From assembly GCA_013397695.1 (NCBI GenBank), contig VYZI01000665.1, positions 193,808-257,807 on the forward strand: a stretch of DNA of 64,000 nt. Direction: 5' to 3'. The translations under genes and the position numbers were made by a program. The DNA is from Centropus unirufus. Taxonomy: Eukaryota; Chordata; Aves; Cuculiformes; Centropidae. The notes below the pieces were generated by a model, which worked only from the letters and a program-made list of their open reading frames with translations, made no database searches and had not been told where the DNA came from. This document shows, one piece after another, positions 48,746 to 60,900 of the stretch (position 1 is its first letter; every line of letters starts with the position of its first letter).

Positions 48746-49852
48746 GTAAGTGCTATCCAAAAACTGTGGCACATGAATAAACTGCAGATAAAAGGATGCT
48801 GGTTCTTGGCATATGGGGTGCTGGATAAGACTGCTTATATCTCATGTCTTCTTTCTCTTGAAAATGGAAATTAAAATAGTGAATAGCAGATGAAGTCTAG
48901 CTGCAGCTTCTGGCATGAGCTGTGCGTGTTGTTAGTGCCGCAGAGGGAAGGCGCACACCTTATGGCAAAATATTTTGTTCAGAACATACATCTCCACTTG
49001 TGAAAATATCACCATATTTTCCAATATAAAGCACCCTTTCCATTCTCAAGGCTGGAGATGCGCAATCTGATGCCATTTCTGGCCTCATGCTGGAATTCCT
49101 GGTGTTGTGTTTTGAGGAGCATACAGACATATTTCTGTGATGATTATCTCTGATAACCCACCTCTCCTTGGAGATTGCTGGGGTGGAAACAAACAAGAAG
49201 CCTCCCATATTTGGGGTGGCCTTATGGCTGCACTTTAAGCTCTGTTGCTTTTTCAAACATCAGAAAACAGAGAATTTGGAAAACACAGTCAGCACAATGA
49301 ATTCTTTACCATCTTCTCCCTCCCCGCTCCTCACCACAGAGAGTGAAAAAACCTCTACAGAAAATGCTTGTGAAAAAGCTCCAGATCTCCCCTGCTATCC
49401 TAAAACTGTGACTGTAACTGTTGTTGCCTGGGAGGGCTCAGCAGAAAGCTTTGAAGATCTGCTAAAAGCTAAACAAAAGCTGCAGTCAGGTGCACCCCAC
49501 CCAGCAAAGGAAAAGCTCAGTGCTTTCTCTGCCCAGCAGGTTGAAGCATCAAGCCCCAAACAGGCCAGGGAATGAGAGATAAAAAATGAAGATTATTCCT
49601 CTAGGTTCCTGACCTGGCAGTGGCTGTCAGAAAGAGAACCAAGGCTGAGTGCAGCCTACCCATTCGCCCACTGCAAGACACAGGCGTGTTCAAATCGTCC
49701 CAGTTCAGGTCATTGTTTTGTCCCTTTTTTCTTGAATAGAAGGGAGGGGGGATCCTTTGCTGCTGAACAGCCTCAGCTCAGTGTTATCTTTGACTTTCAT
49801 CATAGGAATTTCAGTTTACAAGTGCAAAGGATTGCTATGTTTTCTCTCATAG
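48746..49852 (+). other. GRHL3 intron 14
   Basis: A 1.1-kb intron that holds a long open frame in phase with exon 14, listed as a candidate alternative exon. No repeat is recognised. Confidence 0.8.
49264..49575 (+). CDS. Candidate alternative exon in GRHL3 intron 14
   Basis: A good acceptor (TTGCTTTTTCAAACATCAG, ending at 49263) precedes 103 open codons and TGA (49573-49575), in the exact phase required after exon 14. Used as a terminal exon it would replace the second half of the dimerisation domain with a Ser/Thr/Pro/Glu/Lys-rich, probably disordered tail. A weak donor (CAG then GTTGAA at 49540) would instead make a 92-codon cassette in frame with exon 15. I recognise no protein family. 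There is no AATAAA between the stop and exon 15, which counts against terminal use. It may be a chance open frame. Confidence 0.25.
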   Translation, partial: KTENLENTVSTMNSLPSSPSPLLTTESEKTSTENACEKAPDLPCYPKTVTVTVVAWEGSAESFEDLLKAKQKLQSGAPHPAKEKLSAFSAQQVEASSPKQARE

Positions 49853-49917
49853 ATTTCAGAAAAATATGGGCTTCCTGAAGAAAGCATTTATAAAGTCTAC
49901 AAAAAATGCAAAAGAGG
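49853..49917 (+). CDS. GRHL3: GRHL3 coding exon 15 (dimerisation domain)
   Basis: Residues 542-562 plus two bases of Gly563. It encodes [20 protein letters not shown] and RG, matching human [20 protein letters not shown]. The acceptor is TTTTCTCTCATAG and the donor GTAAGC at 49918. Read through the donor, the frame hits TAA at once (49919-49921). Confidence 0.97.
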
Positions 49918-50011
49918 GTAAGCTAATCTCTCATCTGCTTTCAAGCTGTGCCTCTAAAACCGCATTCTCCTTGGTACCTTCCTATAGGCTGAAATTGAAT
50001 TTTAACAAGAT

Positions 50012-50017
50012 AATAAA
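50012..50017 (+). terminator. Candidate intronic polyadenylation signal after exon 15
   Basis: AATAAA lies 95 bases after the exon 15 donor and is followed by GU-rich TGTGTGAGGTCTGTG at about 50026-50040. Together with the in-frame TAA at 49919 it would make a composite terminal exon giving a 563-residue protein. Whether it is used is unknown. Confidence 0.3.
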
Positions 50018-53000
50018 AGTAAAGCTGTGTGAGGTCTGTGCTATTTGGAGCATATAAAACTCGGGTCTTTCTGGGCTTTAAAGATTTGGGATAATGCTTG
50101 TTTGTATTATATTTGTTTGGAGTTTAAAATCTCCCAAGGAAAGTAGTTGGGTGAAGGAGGAATTTTTTAGGTAATTTAATGTTTGATCCTTTGCGTCTCA
50201 GTCTGAAAGTCTGAGGTTATGGGGAACTTTGTCTTACTGCCATCAGAGAATTATAAATGTTTGCTTCTCCAAAACAAAGTGTCCTGGCTCAGTAAGAGAC
50301 TGTACTGGCTCAAGAGGAGTGTGGGCAACCCCGGCAGAGAAGAGGGGAGATCTGAATGGGGATTGTCCGTTCCCAGCTTTGCCATCCTGTCCCCAGACCA
50401 AGGAGGTCAATGGGAAACTTGGCACTCGCTTGGGAGGTGATGGGTCAGGCCCTTCTGGTCACTGGTGGCTCTTGTGCAGCCCCAGTACAGAAATGCAGGC
50501 CCCACTGGACACCTCCCTGGGGCTGCTGGGAGACAGGCATAGCTCTGCAGCGGTGGCAGGTGAGGTTTGCACAAACTGTGAAAGGACCGCTCAAGTGATT
50601 GCGGGGTGCTCTTTGTCAGTGATGGATCCATGTGGATCTCCTCCATGGCTGAGAGGAAGGGGTGCTAATTTGCATGACCTGAGGATGAGCTGCTGAGTCT
50701 TCCGTGGAGGGCATTGGTCTTGATGTGGAGCCAGGTGCTACTTTCTGAGATTTTTTCTGGACTAAGAACTCCATCTGAGTTGTCCCTTCTCTGGAGTGGT
50801 CTCTCCCTCCAGCTGATACAAAGAGAGCGACTCCCAGGCTTATATTCCTAAAGCTAAATCCAGAACCCTTCTTGCAGAGTGAGAAAGAGATAATCGGACT
50901 TTGCAAGCAGCAGTGGCTGCCTGGGAGATGAACTCATGGTTGTTGCTGGCCCTGGTCCAGAGTTTGAGCACGGCAGAAAAGTAAGGCTGGTGACAGGTTC
51001 CCGCATCATGCAGCCCCGCTGTTCTCACTGACACGGTCCCCAAAGAGGTCTCTGCGCAACAGAACCAGGGAACGGAGGCCTTGGGAGCTGAGGGCTAGTC
51101 CAGAGCTCTGCTTCTGCATTTGCTTTCTGGTAATAGTGAGATGACAAAGTTCTAAAGCTCCTTGGAGGGCGTCTTTGGTATAACCATATCTTGACCACCA
51201 TGGGACTCAGCCTGTTTGCTTCAAGGGAAGCAGAGCTCAAGTGAGCTGCCGGTGGCAGGGAGGGTGAGAGAGACAATGGTTTCTCCTCCAGTCTGTGATG
51301 TGGTGTCCAGTCTGTGAACTGGGAAGTTGTTACAACCCTCCTGGCCTTTAAATCCACAACTGGGCTACCTTTCCCAATTTAGAAGGGATTTTAGATATAG
51401 TCCTAATTTTAAGATGATGGATAGGCCAAAGTGAAGTATCCAGATTTGTCTGTAGGTTCTTCTACCTGTTCCTGGCCTCAGGGCCTTCAGTGCTGTCAGA
51501 CCGTACTCACTACTAGCCCTAGAAATGGAATGTTTTTCCCCAAAGGGAAAGAGACACTCTGGCAACCTCGAGGGCAGGGTCATCCCATACCCCTTCAGCC
51601 AGAGTTTGATCTTGAAGCAGAAGAGCTGTGAAGGACAAGGGTGGTCAGTTTATTATTGCAGCTCTAGGACTGAGGCAAAACTGAAATGTGTCAGCTATGG
51701 TGGTGGCTTGTCATGCGGCCATCGCAGGTCATTAGGCTGTCATCGGACAACACCTCCAACTTGGGCTGGAGTGTTCTGAACCAGGTGACCAAGAGCATCT
51801 ACCCAGCAAGACAGATCCAAGTGCTGATGAGCTTACAGGGGGACCAGGAAATGGCCCTGCATGGGGAGAGGGCCCACCTGGACTTTATTTTGCTTTGGTT
51901 TTGTTCATTACTTGATCGGATAAGTAGTGAATGATGTTTAATAATGATTGGGGGGCAGGGAACAGAGAGAGGTCCTTTCCATCTCTTCCCCAGAATGGAG
52001 GAGCAAAGTGGTATTTGATGAAAAGAAATGGCAACAACTGGAAATTCGATTGAAAAAAAACAAACGTTTGGCCCCTCTTCATGGAAGCTGAACCGATGCC
52101 CTCGGTTACTGCCAGTGCTGGGGGGCGGGGCATACAAGATTTTGTCCAATTACTCGAAGGCGTGGCCAGACACTGTCTCCTCCTCCCCCGGATCTAATTT
52201 TCCTTTGAATAATTTTATCCTACAGCTCCACCCTAAACAATCCTCTTTTGGTAACTGCAGCTTACGGGTCAGGTCTTCTGCTGGTGCAAATGGGAGCAGC
52301 CCAGTGGCCCCGTCTGGATTTACAGCAGGGAGGAGCTGCCCTCAGCCGTGGGCCACCGTAGCATGATGAGCTCATTGGGATGAACACGGTCTCAGGGTGA
52401 CTCAGGAGCAAAAAGAAGGGATTTTGTATCTTGGTGAAGTTTGGTCTAGGAAAACAATACAGGGCTCAGATTCCCAATCAAAACCTCCTTGAATCTTTTG
52501 TGGTTGAGAAATCGGATGGACGCACCCAGTGAGAGGCACAGGTGACTTCTCTGACTTCCTGCACGAAGATAGCCAGAGATAATGGGAACAGCTCTTTTGC
52601 AAGGCTTTTTCTGACAAGTCACCCCTGGGTGTCCGTGCTGTGTCTTTGGGGCCAGCTGTCTGAGGGCAGACCCCCTGGAATCTAGGGCTTGGGGAGCTGG
52701 GCCCCGCGTCCCCAGGCAGCCCCAGCACCACTCCTGGCCAGTGCCAGGAGGTGAGATGCGGCTCTGAAGGTTGTGGTTCCCCAGAAAGACCCCTGGACGG
52801 CATCAGACCGTTTGCCTCAGCCTGCCCCTGCGTGGGGTTGGAGGGGGGCCGTGATAGCCTGGATAACCTGCTGGTAAAGCGTCCCGTGCAGGGCCGAGCG
52901 GCAGCGCAGCGCGGAGCCCTGGGACGAAGCCGACGCCAGAACAGATGGACAATCTGGGCACACTGGGCCAGGGCTGTGACAGGCGCTGCGGACAAATGGG

Positions 53001-53701
53001 CCAGAGCCAGTCACTGCCACCTGATGTGGCTGCACTGCCCTTCGAGGCAGCCCCTGGAGGACACCAGGCCCCATGCTCGTGCTTGTTAAGCTGCTGGTTT
53101 TGTTGGGTGCTCAGCCTCTTTGTTTTCTTGATTTTAATCTTGCCTTGTGGAGTATCGCACGATTAATGCGATTGCCCCGTTAATGACCCCAGCAGGAGCC
53201 TGGAGGGGAGGTGCTTTCTGCAAAGAAAGATAATTTGTTCTCAGTATTTCCTCCAGACAATTACAAATTTCACATCTGATTTATGGGAACCCAGTGGGGT
53301 GATGCAAAGCTGCCCCGCTGCTGCATTACAGCCATGAGGGGCTTTTGCCTGGCACAGAACTGCAGCCTCAGGTTTAAATCGGCTGTTGAAATGTTACCTT
53401 CTCCCCATGTCTCCATGCAATTCATTCCAGGTCAGACAAGCTGTGTGATCTGCAGCAGGGCTGGAGGTGTGCCCGTGCGCACAGGGAGGGATTTGGCCAC
53501 CCGCAGTTTCAGCTTACTCAGAATAATGCACGCCTAAAAGCAACCAGGCAAGAAGCAAGGAGGGAGCAATTGTGCTCTGAATTCACACCCTGCTGTAATC
53601 CAGATTAATTTGCCTCTGTACCAAGTGCTGGGCCCAGCCGTGGCGAGGACAGAATTGCAGAAAGCTCTGCTGGACGTTTCTTTGTGTCGAACTGTGGTTT
53701 T

Positions 53702-53728
53702 AATTTGAGGGGCTGAGCCCCTCAAATT
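53702..53728. repeat. 27-bp palindrome in intron 15
   Basis: AATTTGAGGGGCT (53702-53714) and AGCCCCTCAAATT (53716-53728) are exact reverse complements around a single G. A partial third copy of the core, GGGCTCAG, follows. It could extrude as a hairpin or bind a dimeric factor. Nothing further is known. Confidence 0.85.
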
Positions 53729-54069
53729 GGGCTCAGTGGACACGGCAGTGCCTTCTTGTGTCTGCCTAGGGCTGCGCCTCAGAGCAGCCTGGCAGCAGCC
53801 GACGCGCCCGGCTGGCAGGCGGGGAGGAGCACGGCCACAGGAGGGCGACACTGATCACTAACAGGGCAGTGAAGGCCATTTCTAATGGGAGTTTTGTGTG
53901 GAGACGTTTCAGAGAGCCCTGTGAGACGAGACTTTGTCAGTGATGTTATTCCCACTTCACAACTAGGAATTCTTGGATGTGCAGTAATGTCCAACCCCCC
54001 TTGCTAAGCTGCTCTGCAAACCTTCTGACGTGCTGCATCTGAGCCAGCCGTTCTCTCTCTCTCCTGCAG

Positions 54070-54184
54070 GATCCTGGTGAACATGGACAACAACATTATC
54101 CAGCACTACAGCAACCACATGGCCTTTCTCCTGGACATGGTGGAAGCAGAAGAGAAATTCCAGATCATCCTCAAGGAGCTATAA
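54070..54184 (+). CDS. GRHL3: GRHL3 coding exon 16 (C-terminus, stop)
   Basis: Completes Gly563 and encodes residues 564-600: ILVNMDNNIIQHYSNHMAFL, then LDMVEAEEKFQIILKEL and TAA at 54182-54184. It is the last part of the ubiquitin-like dimerisation domain and matches the human C-terminus. The acceptor CTCTCTCCTGCAG is strong. Confidence 0.97.
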
Positions 54185-54724
54185 AGAGCCTCAGGCAGCA
54201 GTTACTTGGACTTCTCTCAAAGCTGGGAAGTTTGACCCAACAGAACTCAGCCCAGTGCCTCAACTAGTTGCCTTTACTTGAAGACACTGCCTCTGGAGAG
54301 AGCCTTGGCTTCGCACTGCTGGGCCAGAGACTGCTTCGAAGATCTGCTATTGATGTGAACATGGACCTCCTCTCTGTTGAGTTTATTATTATTATTTTTT
54401 ATTTTATCCCCTTCCCTTCTGGCGATGGGGCTGACCTTCTCTTTCATAGCTGGGAATTGGCAGCTACGCAACGTGGCTGTCAGCCTGGGCAGGGGCAGGG
54501 GCTGTCTCTGTTCACTGTTTGCCTTGGCCCATGACTGGTCCAACCCTGGGCTTTGGCTTCCTCCCAAACCATCAGTCACGCAGAACCTTCAAACCACTTC
54601 CAGCAAGGCTGAGCCCAGCTCTGAGCCTCTCTCTGTCCATAGAGACTTTCACAGATGCATTTAAAACTCTCTGTTGAACGGACACTGCCTGCTCGCACAC
54701 CTCCTACCCTGCCATATCCCTGAC

Positions 54725-54732
54725 TGTAAATA
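54725..54732 (+). promoter_or_regulatory. Pumilio-type motif in GRHL3 3' UTR
   Basis: TGTAAATA matches the established Pumilio RNA consensus UGUANAUA. One 8-mer match in an A/T-rich UTR is modest evidence. Confidence 0.3.
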
Positions 54733-54934
54733 TCGCAGAGGCCTCCATCGCCCTTGTTTATACATTTCTGATGTATGGCTCCTTTTATATTTTATATATG
54801 TATAAATATGCATTGTTTTATATTTGACACAGTGTGGTGACACAGAGCATTTCAAACACAGGCTGCTTCACATTTATCTGTGAAATCCTTTTGTAACTGT
54901 GTTGTTGGTTTTGCTGTTTTGGATATTCTGTAGT

Positions 54935-54940
54935 AATAAA
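54935..54940 (+). terminator. GRHL3 polyadenylation signal
   Basis: Canonical AATAAA about 750 bases after the stop codon. It is followed within 25 bases by GGTGAACTGTTTTT, a plausible GU/U-rich downstream element. Confidence 0.75.
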
Positions 54941-57900
54941 GGTTCAAAGGTAGAAGGTGAACTGTTTTTATCCAGCTCTGGAGGTTGGAGCTATGGATGG
55001 CCAGGCTGGAGCTGGATCAGGGAGGTGAATGGAGAGGCACAGAAAGGACTCAAGGTTGCTTTTGCGACTTTTGTTGGTTTTTTTTGTTTTGTTTTGCACC
55101 TTTTTGTTTAGTAGCACAACTAGTTTGTCTGTTTGATTGATTTCCATGCAGGAGTGAGAGACAGAAAGCACTGCCACTCTGATCACAGCTTCAGTGACTG
55201 CTTCCACCTGCGCAGCAGAGCTCGCCCTCCCAGTCCTGCGCCAGTCGCTGTGCTGTGGGCAGGCAGAGGTTACTGAGCAGCTCTAGGCACATCCCCTCGA
55301 TGGAAGGATTACCTTACGTGGGTTTGGTGAACTTTTAAGTGAGTCACAAAACGGCCTGTTTTACTTCCCCTCACAGGAGGAGCTACTCAGCCTCTCTGAT
55401 GGGGCAGTGTTACTGATGGCCAGCTCTGCACCTCCTTTCCTGTGCTGCACTTGCTGTTTAAACTCCTCACAGCTGCCTTGTAACTGCTCATCACCCCTGC
55501 ACTAAAATTGTCTGCAGCTGCTTCCCATTTAGGTAAGAAAAATACCGAGGGGAGCCCTATGTTTTCTAATTAACCCTCTGGCCAGTGAAAAATTGGGATC
55601 TTCCTCCTCCCTCATCTTTTTCCTCTGCTTTTCCCTTGTGTATCAAAGAGCGATGTAGCTGAGCCCCATGACTGGGGAAGAGAGAGCAGCTCTCCTCCCT
55701 CTGGGCAGGGGGGTTTGAAACGTTCAAATGCATCAGGCCGGTGAATGCTGGATTTAGTCAGTGTTGTTATGGCAATAACATCTGGGAGGCCTCCAAGATG
55801 AGAAGAAAAAGTCCTTCAGCAGGATTTCTCTGATTCAATGTTAGTTCTGCAAGGCTGTGACTGCAGTCTTGCCATGGCAGGATTGGTTTCCATGGCTGTG
55901 AATCCTGTTGTATCAGGCAGATGCAGAGGCTCTGCTTTTCTTGGGGAGCATTCTGCTGCAGGATTTTGTGCATGAGGCACCCCGCCGGCACTGCCTCCAC
56001 AAGGCTCGTCCCAGGGAGGGGGACCCCATGTTGCCTGACTGCATGCACAAGCGCCAGCTGCTCAGGTAAGAACAGAGGTTTCTCTGCTTGTGAGAGGGCA
56101 TCCAGCCCTCTTAGGGACAGGGGAGTCAGTGGTAAGGGGGAAGCATCGTGTCCTTCACACCCTAGGAGAGGCCTGAACACAAGGAATTGGTATAAACAGC
56201 TGATGGACGGAGCTGGGAGTGCCCCGATGGCTTGTGCTTGGTTTCTGCACGGTGTCAGCACTCTCCCCATGAGCTGCCATTGCCATGGTGGCAGCTGGGC
56301 CTTGGGGACACCCCTGGTAGTGGAGGCAGCTCACTCTGCCTGCAGTACAAATTTGGGAGGGCTGCAGGCCAGCGTGTGTAGGTTTCTGTGCAACCCCTTG
56401 TCATGGGCTCTTGGTGACCTTTCATCCCTCAGTTGCTCTGAAAGTCTGATTTTATTTTTTTTTTTGGTAACTTCCTACCAGTGCAAACACAGCACTGCCT
56501 GTCTGATACTTTTCTTGGTTACATCAATCTAACCTATGGATTCTAATACTGTTACTCTTGATCTACAGTAGCAAAAGCCATGTCAGTGGTTGCTTCTAGT
56601 TCCCAGCAGAACAGGTGAATTTTGCTGCATTTTAGCGGGCCCTTTCACACCAACTACAAACCCAAGTTTTGCAGGGTGCGAACCGCCCTGGCTGGAGGCA
56701 CGTGTGTCTGCCCTGCACAAGTGACTCCAGACCCTGCTCTCCGTTTATGGGATGGAGGCAGAGAACTAGGCACTTGTTCTGTGCAGGTCCCGGGTAACCC
56801 TAACTTTGTCAGGTTTTAAATCACTGTAACTCTGCTCTGAGCAGGGAAATGCTGGTTGATTCGTAATTGAGCGTTGATTGAGCATAAGAGCAGATACAGT
56901 CACTGCCCCCCACCACTCCTGCCGCGGGTGGGTGCTTTTGCTGACTGCCTCAGTATCGTTCATCCCTTCTGGCACTTCTGGCAAAGGCGAGTTGTTATAG
57001 AGGTTGCGTAAAGCAGATCTCCCAAATATGTGAAAGCATTCTTGACTCTTTGCCTGGAGCCCACCAGTTCCTTTTGAAGATTAAGATACGAGTGATGAAG
57101 GAGATTCACCTCTGAGCAAACAAAGGTCGTGTGAAAGTATGAACCCACTTGTGTTTTGCAAAGGGTTCACACCAACAAATGGGAGCAGCTTCCTCTGGGG
57201 TGGGATTCACACTGAGCAGTCGGCAACTGGTTTGTGTTGGCTCGGGTCAGAAGTGCTCGAGCCCTCTGGCTTGTAGAAGGTACCTGGTGTGCGCACCAAG
57301 GGTGTCAGGGCAGGCACACCCTGCGCTATGGAGGCACGACGCAGACCGCACAGGCAGCAAACGCGGCGCCTGTCACTGAGTGAGCAAGTGGCAGAGGCGC
57401 AGGCTGCGCCTGCAGCGCTCTGCTTCTACATTTCTGTCCTGACAAGTAAGGACGGCCCCCCTCACGTAATATTCCTTAGGGGCTCGGTCAGTCTCCAGAA
57501 CTTGCTTTCTCTTCAGTTTATCAGATGAAAGCACCAAGAAGGAGTCTTTTTGCAGCTCCCACTAATTGCACTAATTGTCCAATATCTACAAAACCGGAAG
57601 CTTTCAATCATCTTTTGCTAATGATCGCCTTCCACTATGCAGTACCAAGTGCTGGTAATTAGCTGCTGAGCTACCAGCCAGCCAACCACGGGAGGTCAAG
57701 GGCAGAACTGCTTACTGTGAGTTAGCAGCTGCTTTGAGGAGTTGGACTGAAGTCCTGTCTGAGGAACCCTGCTCAGCTGTCTGGGTCCTGCTGCACGCAG
57801 CACTGGAAGCCACTTCCTACCATAGCAGTAGATGCAGGAACGACTTCCCCAGGTGCTCTGGGAAATGAGTGTCTGCATAAAAAAGAGAAACAGAGCAGCA

Positions 57901-60900
57901 CGTGAGTGGAGTTGTGTGAGAGCTCTGGCATCCCCGGTGTGGGGTGGAGGGCTCTGCTGTTCACTTCTACAAATAATACCTAGTTTCTATGTCTTTATTT
58001 GTGCTTATTCATTCCTTGCATCATCAAGCAGATGAGGATCTCGGTGAGTGCTGTGGTTCTCCATTGCTATCAGGGAAAAAACCAGCATCCTGGGTTCCAT
58101 TAGGATACCCACCCGTCATGTTTGGAGATGCCCTGGTGTTGTGTTGGGTATCAGAGGGGATCAAAGACAGAAGGAACTGAAAATCTGCCTGCATCTCTCG
58201 GTGTGAAAGCTTTCATGATGTCAGTGAGAGTCCCCTTTCTCTCTCTTTCTCACCTGTTTCCTCAGGTAGTTCCTTGGACTTTTAAAACTAGATTTCTGAT
58301 TGGTGAGATGGCTACTTTAACCCTCAGCCTGTCTGAATGCCCTAGTATCTTCAGCTGGAAAGTGCCCTTGGCTGTAGAAATAGAGTTTAGTGCTAATGTT
58401 TAGTGTGCAAGGACTTTGGGGCCAGCTTAAGTACGTCAAGCTGTCTTGACTGTACATTCGACTGTGGCTCCTGTGCAAGGATTGCCCAGAGATCCTGGAA
58501 ACACTGAGAGCCTGGATCAAAGCAGCCCAGGCTTCAACAACTGCTGAATAACCAGCCCTTAATAGAGCTCATGTTTTGTATCAGTCACTAACTGATCTAA
58601 CTGTGAAGTATTTTGTTCCACACATTGGGGTATTGAAGAGAATAGCAGGCAAAGGGTTTAAGTCATCTCTAATCTCAGGAGTAGGAATTTTGATCCAATG
58701 GAATTTTCTTCCCCTCTTTTCAGGCCAGGGTGGAAAGATGTGGGGTTTTTTTTTTTCCTAGCCACAGAACAAAGGCTGCATGGCTGGCTATATCCACCCT
58801 TATAGCGTCCCCTGGTCTTTTTCATGCTCTCACTTGGTGTTGCATGGGTTTCTAATCAAATTGGCATGAAGGACTGAGGAAAATGAAAGATGGCATTTCT
58901 CCACCACCTGCAGAAGGTACTCCTAGCCTGTTCTCTTCCTCTTTAATTTGATAACCATCCATAACAATCCCGGGCCAGACCTGCCACATGAATAAACCGG
59001 CCCTGCTCTGTTCCTTTACCTGAAACGGGCTGGTTAATGTTGGCTGGGCATCTTGTCCTAGCTGAGTCAGCAGAACAGCGCTCGGGGCGTTGGCATGTTG
59101 ACGCAGTACATTCCAAGTCTGTGACAGGTTCTGGACACGGTTCCAGAAAAGCCCATTACCCTATCTGGGCTGCCACAAGGGCTCTGGAGAGACCAATGGC
59201 ACCAGTGCGCTCTCATGCTCTCTCTGGCTGGTTCAAAATCTGCACCTGGCTAAGTTCAGACACTAGAAATAATAGCAGTGTCGCTACTGTCTGCTTTTCC
59301 AGGCTTCAGTAACCTCCCGGAAGGACTAAAGAACCTCGGGATAATAAACAGGGCAAGAAATAGGAGTCTGACTAACTGAAAAAATAATGTTACTTGTGCC
59401 TGGCAACAATTCGCCAACGGGCACCCAAGGGCACGATCTGCCCCAGCTGAGCCGAGTTCTGCCTCCACCACATGCCGAGCTCCCTGTATCCACGCAGCAG
59501 AGAACTGCTCAGCGCTAGGAGACAGCAGCGGGATGTGTCGCTGCCTCTGCCCTATCAATGCCTGTATCGGAGGGGCAAGGTTCAGCGCTGCTCCTTGCGC
59601 GAGCTTTCCCTTTGCTGCTGAGGAACAACTCGAGCTGTGCTCACTGGTCAGGATGCAGGGACGGGCGCGATTGTCCCTGTAAGCCAGGGTGGTGTGTTCG
59701 GCTCATTCCTCGCTGAGGGTGGGTCCCTTCCTCCTGCTGCTTCACCAGGCATTTCCCAATTGGAAGCTGCAGGATGCGGTTCTTCTCCCATTTTCCTAAG
59801 TTTACATCATGAAAGCTCTGGTGAAGAGTATGGAGGACGGGGCAGTCGGAGGGGTGGAACACAGCACTGAGGTGCTCCGTGCTGCTGCTCTTCAGCTGGG
59901 ACATGGAGGCTCCCCACTCTAAGAAAGCAGACTTTTTTTTCTTTCTCTTCTTTCTCCTTGCAAGTGCTCTTCTCTTCCAGTTAAATAGAGAAATGTCTGT
60001 TCTACAAACAGCCAGAATTATGTGATAGTTTTACACATGCTCCAGAACTCATAGAAACTGTTTGTTAAATACACTGACAGCCCGTGATAATTTAATGACC
60101 TTTAAATTGCAAGCAGACTTATTTCTTCAATCTTGCCTTTAAAAATGATGTTGTAAAATACGGATGAATGAGTTAGATAAAGAGCGGGCAGTCAGGACGC
60201 TAGTGCTGCTTCTTCCAGTTGGCTCCTCTGCGGCCCTTTGGAGACCATTCAGCGTAGATTTGCTATATTAGACCATCCAGAAGTGTCATGACCTGCTATG
60301 CTCTGATCTTTTAACGATTTGAACACTTGGTGCTCATCATAAACTTACTGGCCCCCTTTCACAGAAAGTCCTACAGGCCATGTGCTGTGAATTTAACTGC
60401 CTCTCAGAAATGATGTCTTCAGGTCTCCACGTGCCTTTGCAGGAGGGATAATTTCTGTGCTTAATTTTCTTCCTGTTGAGTTGGCACTAGTGCAGTTTTG
60501 TCACATTTGTGTCGTGTTGCCTCTAGTAATAATAAGTATTTCAGAAAAATTCTTATTTGTACCTGGCCCAGGGAGCTCTTCCTGTGATCTGTTCCCTTTC
60601 CATTGCCTTGTGCGTGAAACAAATGCAGCACGTGAGCACTCCTGCTTTGACGCCTCTTTGAAAACCCCAAAGTTGTATGGCACAGGCCCAGGTGAAGGAG
60701 GGTGGCTGGAGCAGAGACAGTCAAGCATAATTTCTGTCAAGAGAAAAAAAAAAAGAGATTTGAGGAATTTGTCCCACACTGATGTGGTTTTATGTCTGGA
60801 AATAAAAGCTGCATTAAGTGCCTGGGGAGGTGGATGCTTTATCCTCCTAAGCGAAAAATCTTTGGGAGGAGATCTGGGGGAAAAAGATCCAATTGCAATG

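Larger units (their letters stand above)
49918..54069 (+). other. GRHL3 intron 15
   Basis: A 4.15-kb intron. It starts with an in-frame stop and an AATAAA at 50012-50017 followed by GU-rich sequence, which may form an intronic polyadenylation unit. A CpG-rich patch lies at about 52830-52960 and a 27-bp palindrome at 53702-53728. Human GRHL3 has an alternative terminal exon in this interval. I could not recognise its counterpart. Confidence 0.8.
27388..54184 (+). other. GRHL3 gene: grainyhead-like transcription factor 3 (16-exon coding span)
   Basis: This is the full coding span of GRHL3, a nuclear sequence-specific transcription factor. In vertebrates it drives epidermal barrier formation, periderm differentiation, wound closure and neural tube closure by binding AACCGGTT-type sites as a dimer. 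Sixteen exons splice to 600 codons plus TAA. Every intron is GT-AG and every phase matches. Residues about 1-200 form the N-terminal activation region, about 226-471 the CP2/grainyhead immunoglobulin-like DNA-binding domain, 472-512 a variable linker and 513-600 the ubiquitin-like dimerisation domain. Length agrees with human isoforms of about 600 residues, and the short first exon matches the human isoform starting MSNELDF. The specific match to GRHL3 rather than GRHL1 or GRHL2 rests on the N-terminus and linker. No frameshift or internal stop is present. Exons are listed separately. Confidence 0.97.
54185..54960 (+). other. GRHL3 3' untranslated region
   Basis: About 775 bases from the stop codon to just after the AATAAA at 54935-54940. 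It includes an A/T-rich segment (54375-54412) and a second at 54780-54830, which may affect mRNA stability. A Pumilio-type site is listed separately. The exact cleavage point is inferred. Confidence 0.75.

Noticed and set aside
52402..52995. 197-codon minus-strand open frame in intron 15
   Set aside because: It is explained by local GC and CpG richness. It is Arg/Pro/Ser-rich without any family motif.
55767..56532. Overlapping 167-codon minus-strand and 203-codon plus-strand frames
   Set aside because: They lie on opposite strands of the same GC-rich DNA, show no domain, and have no splice or promoter context.
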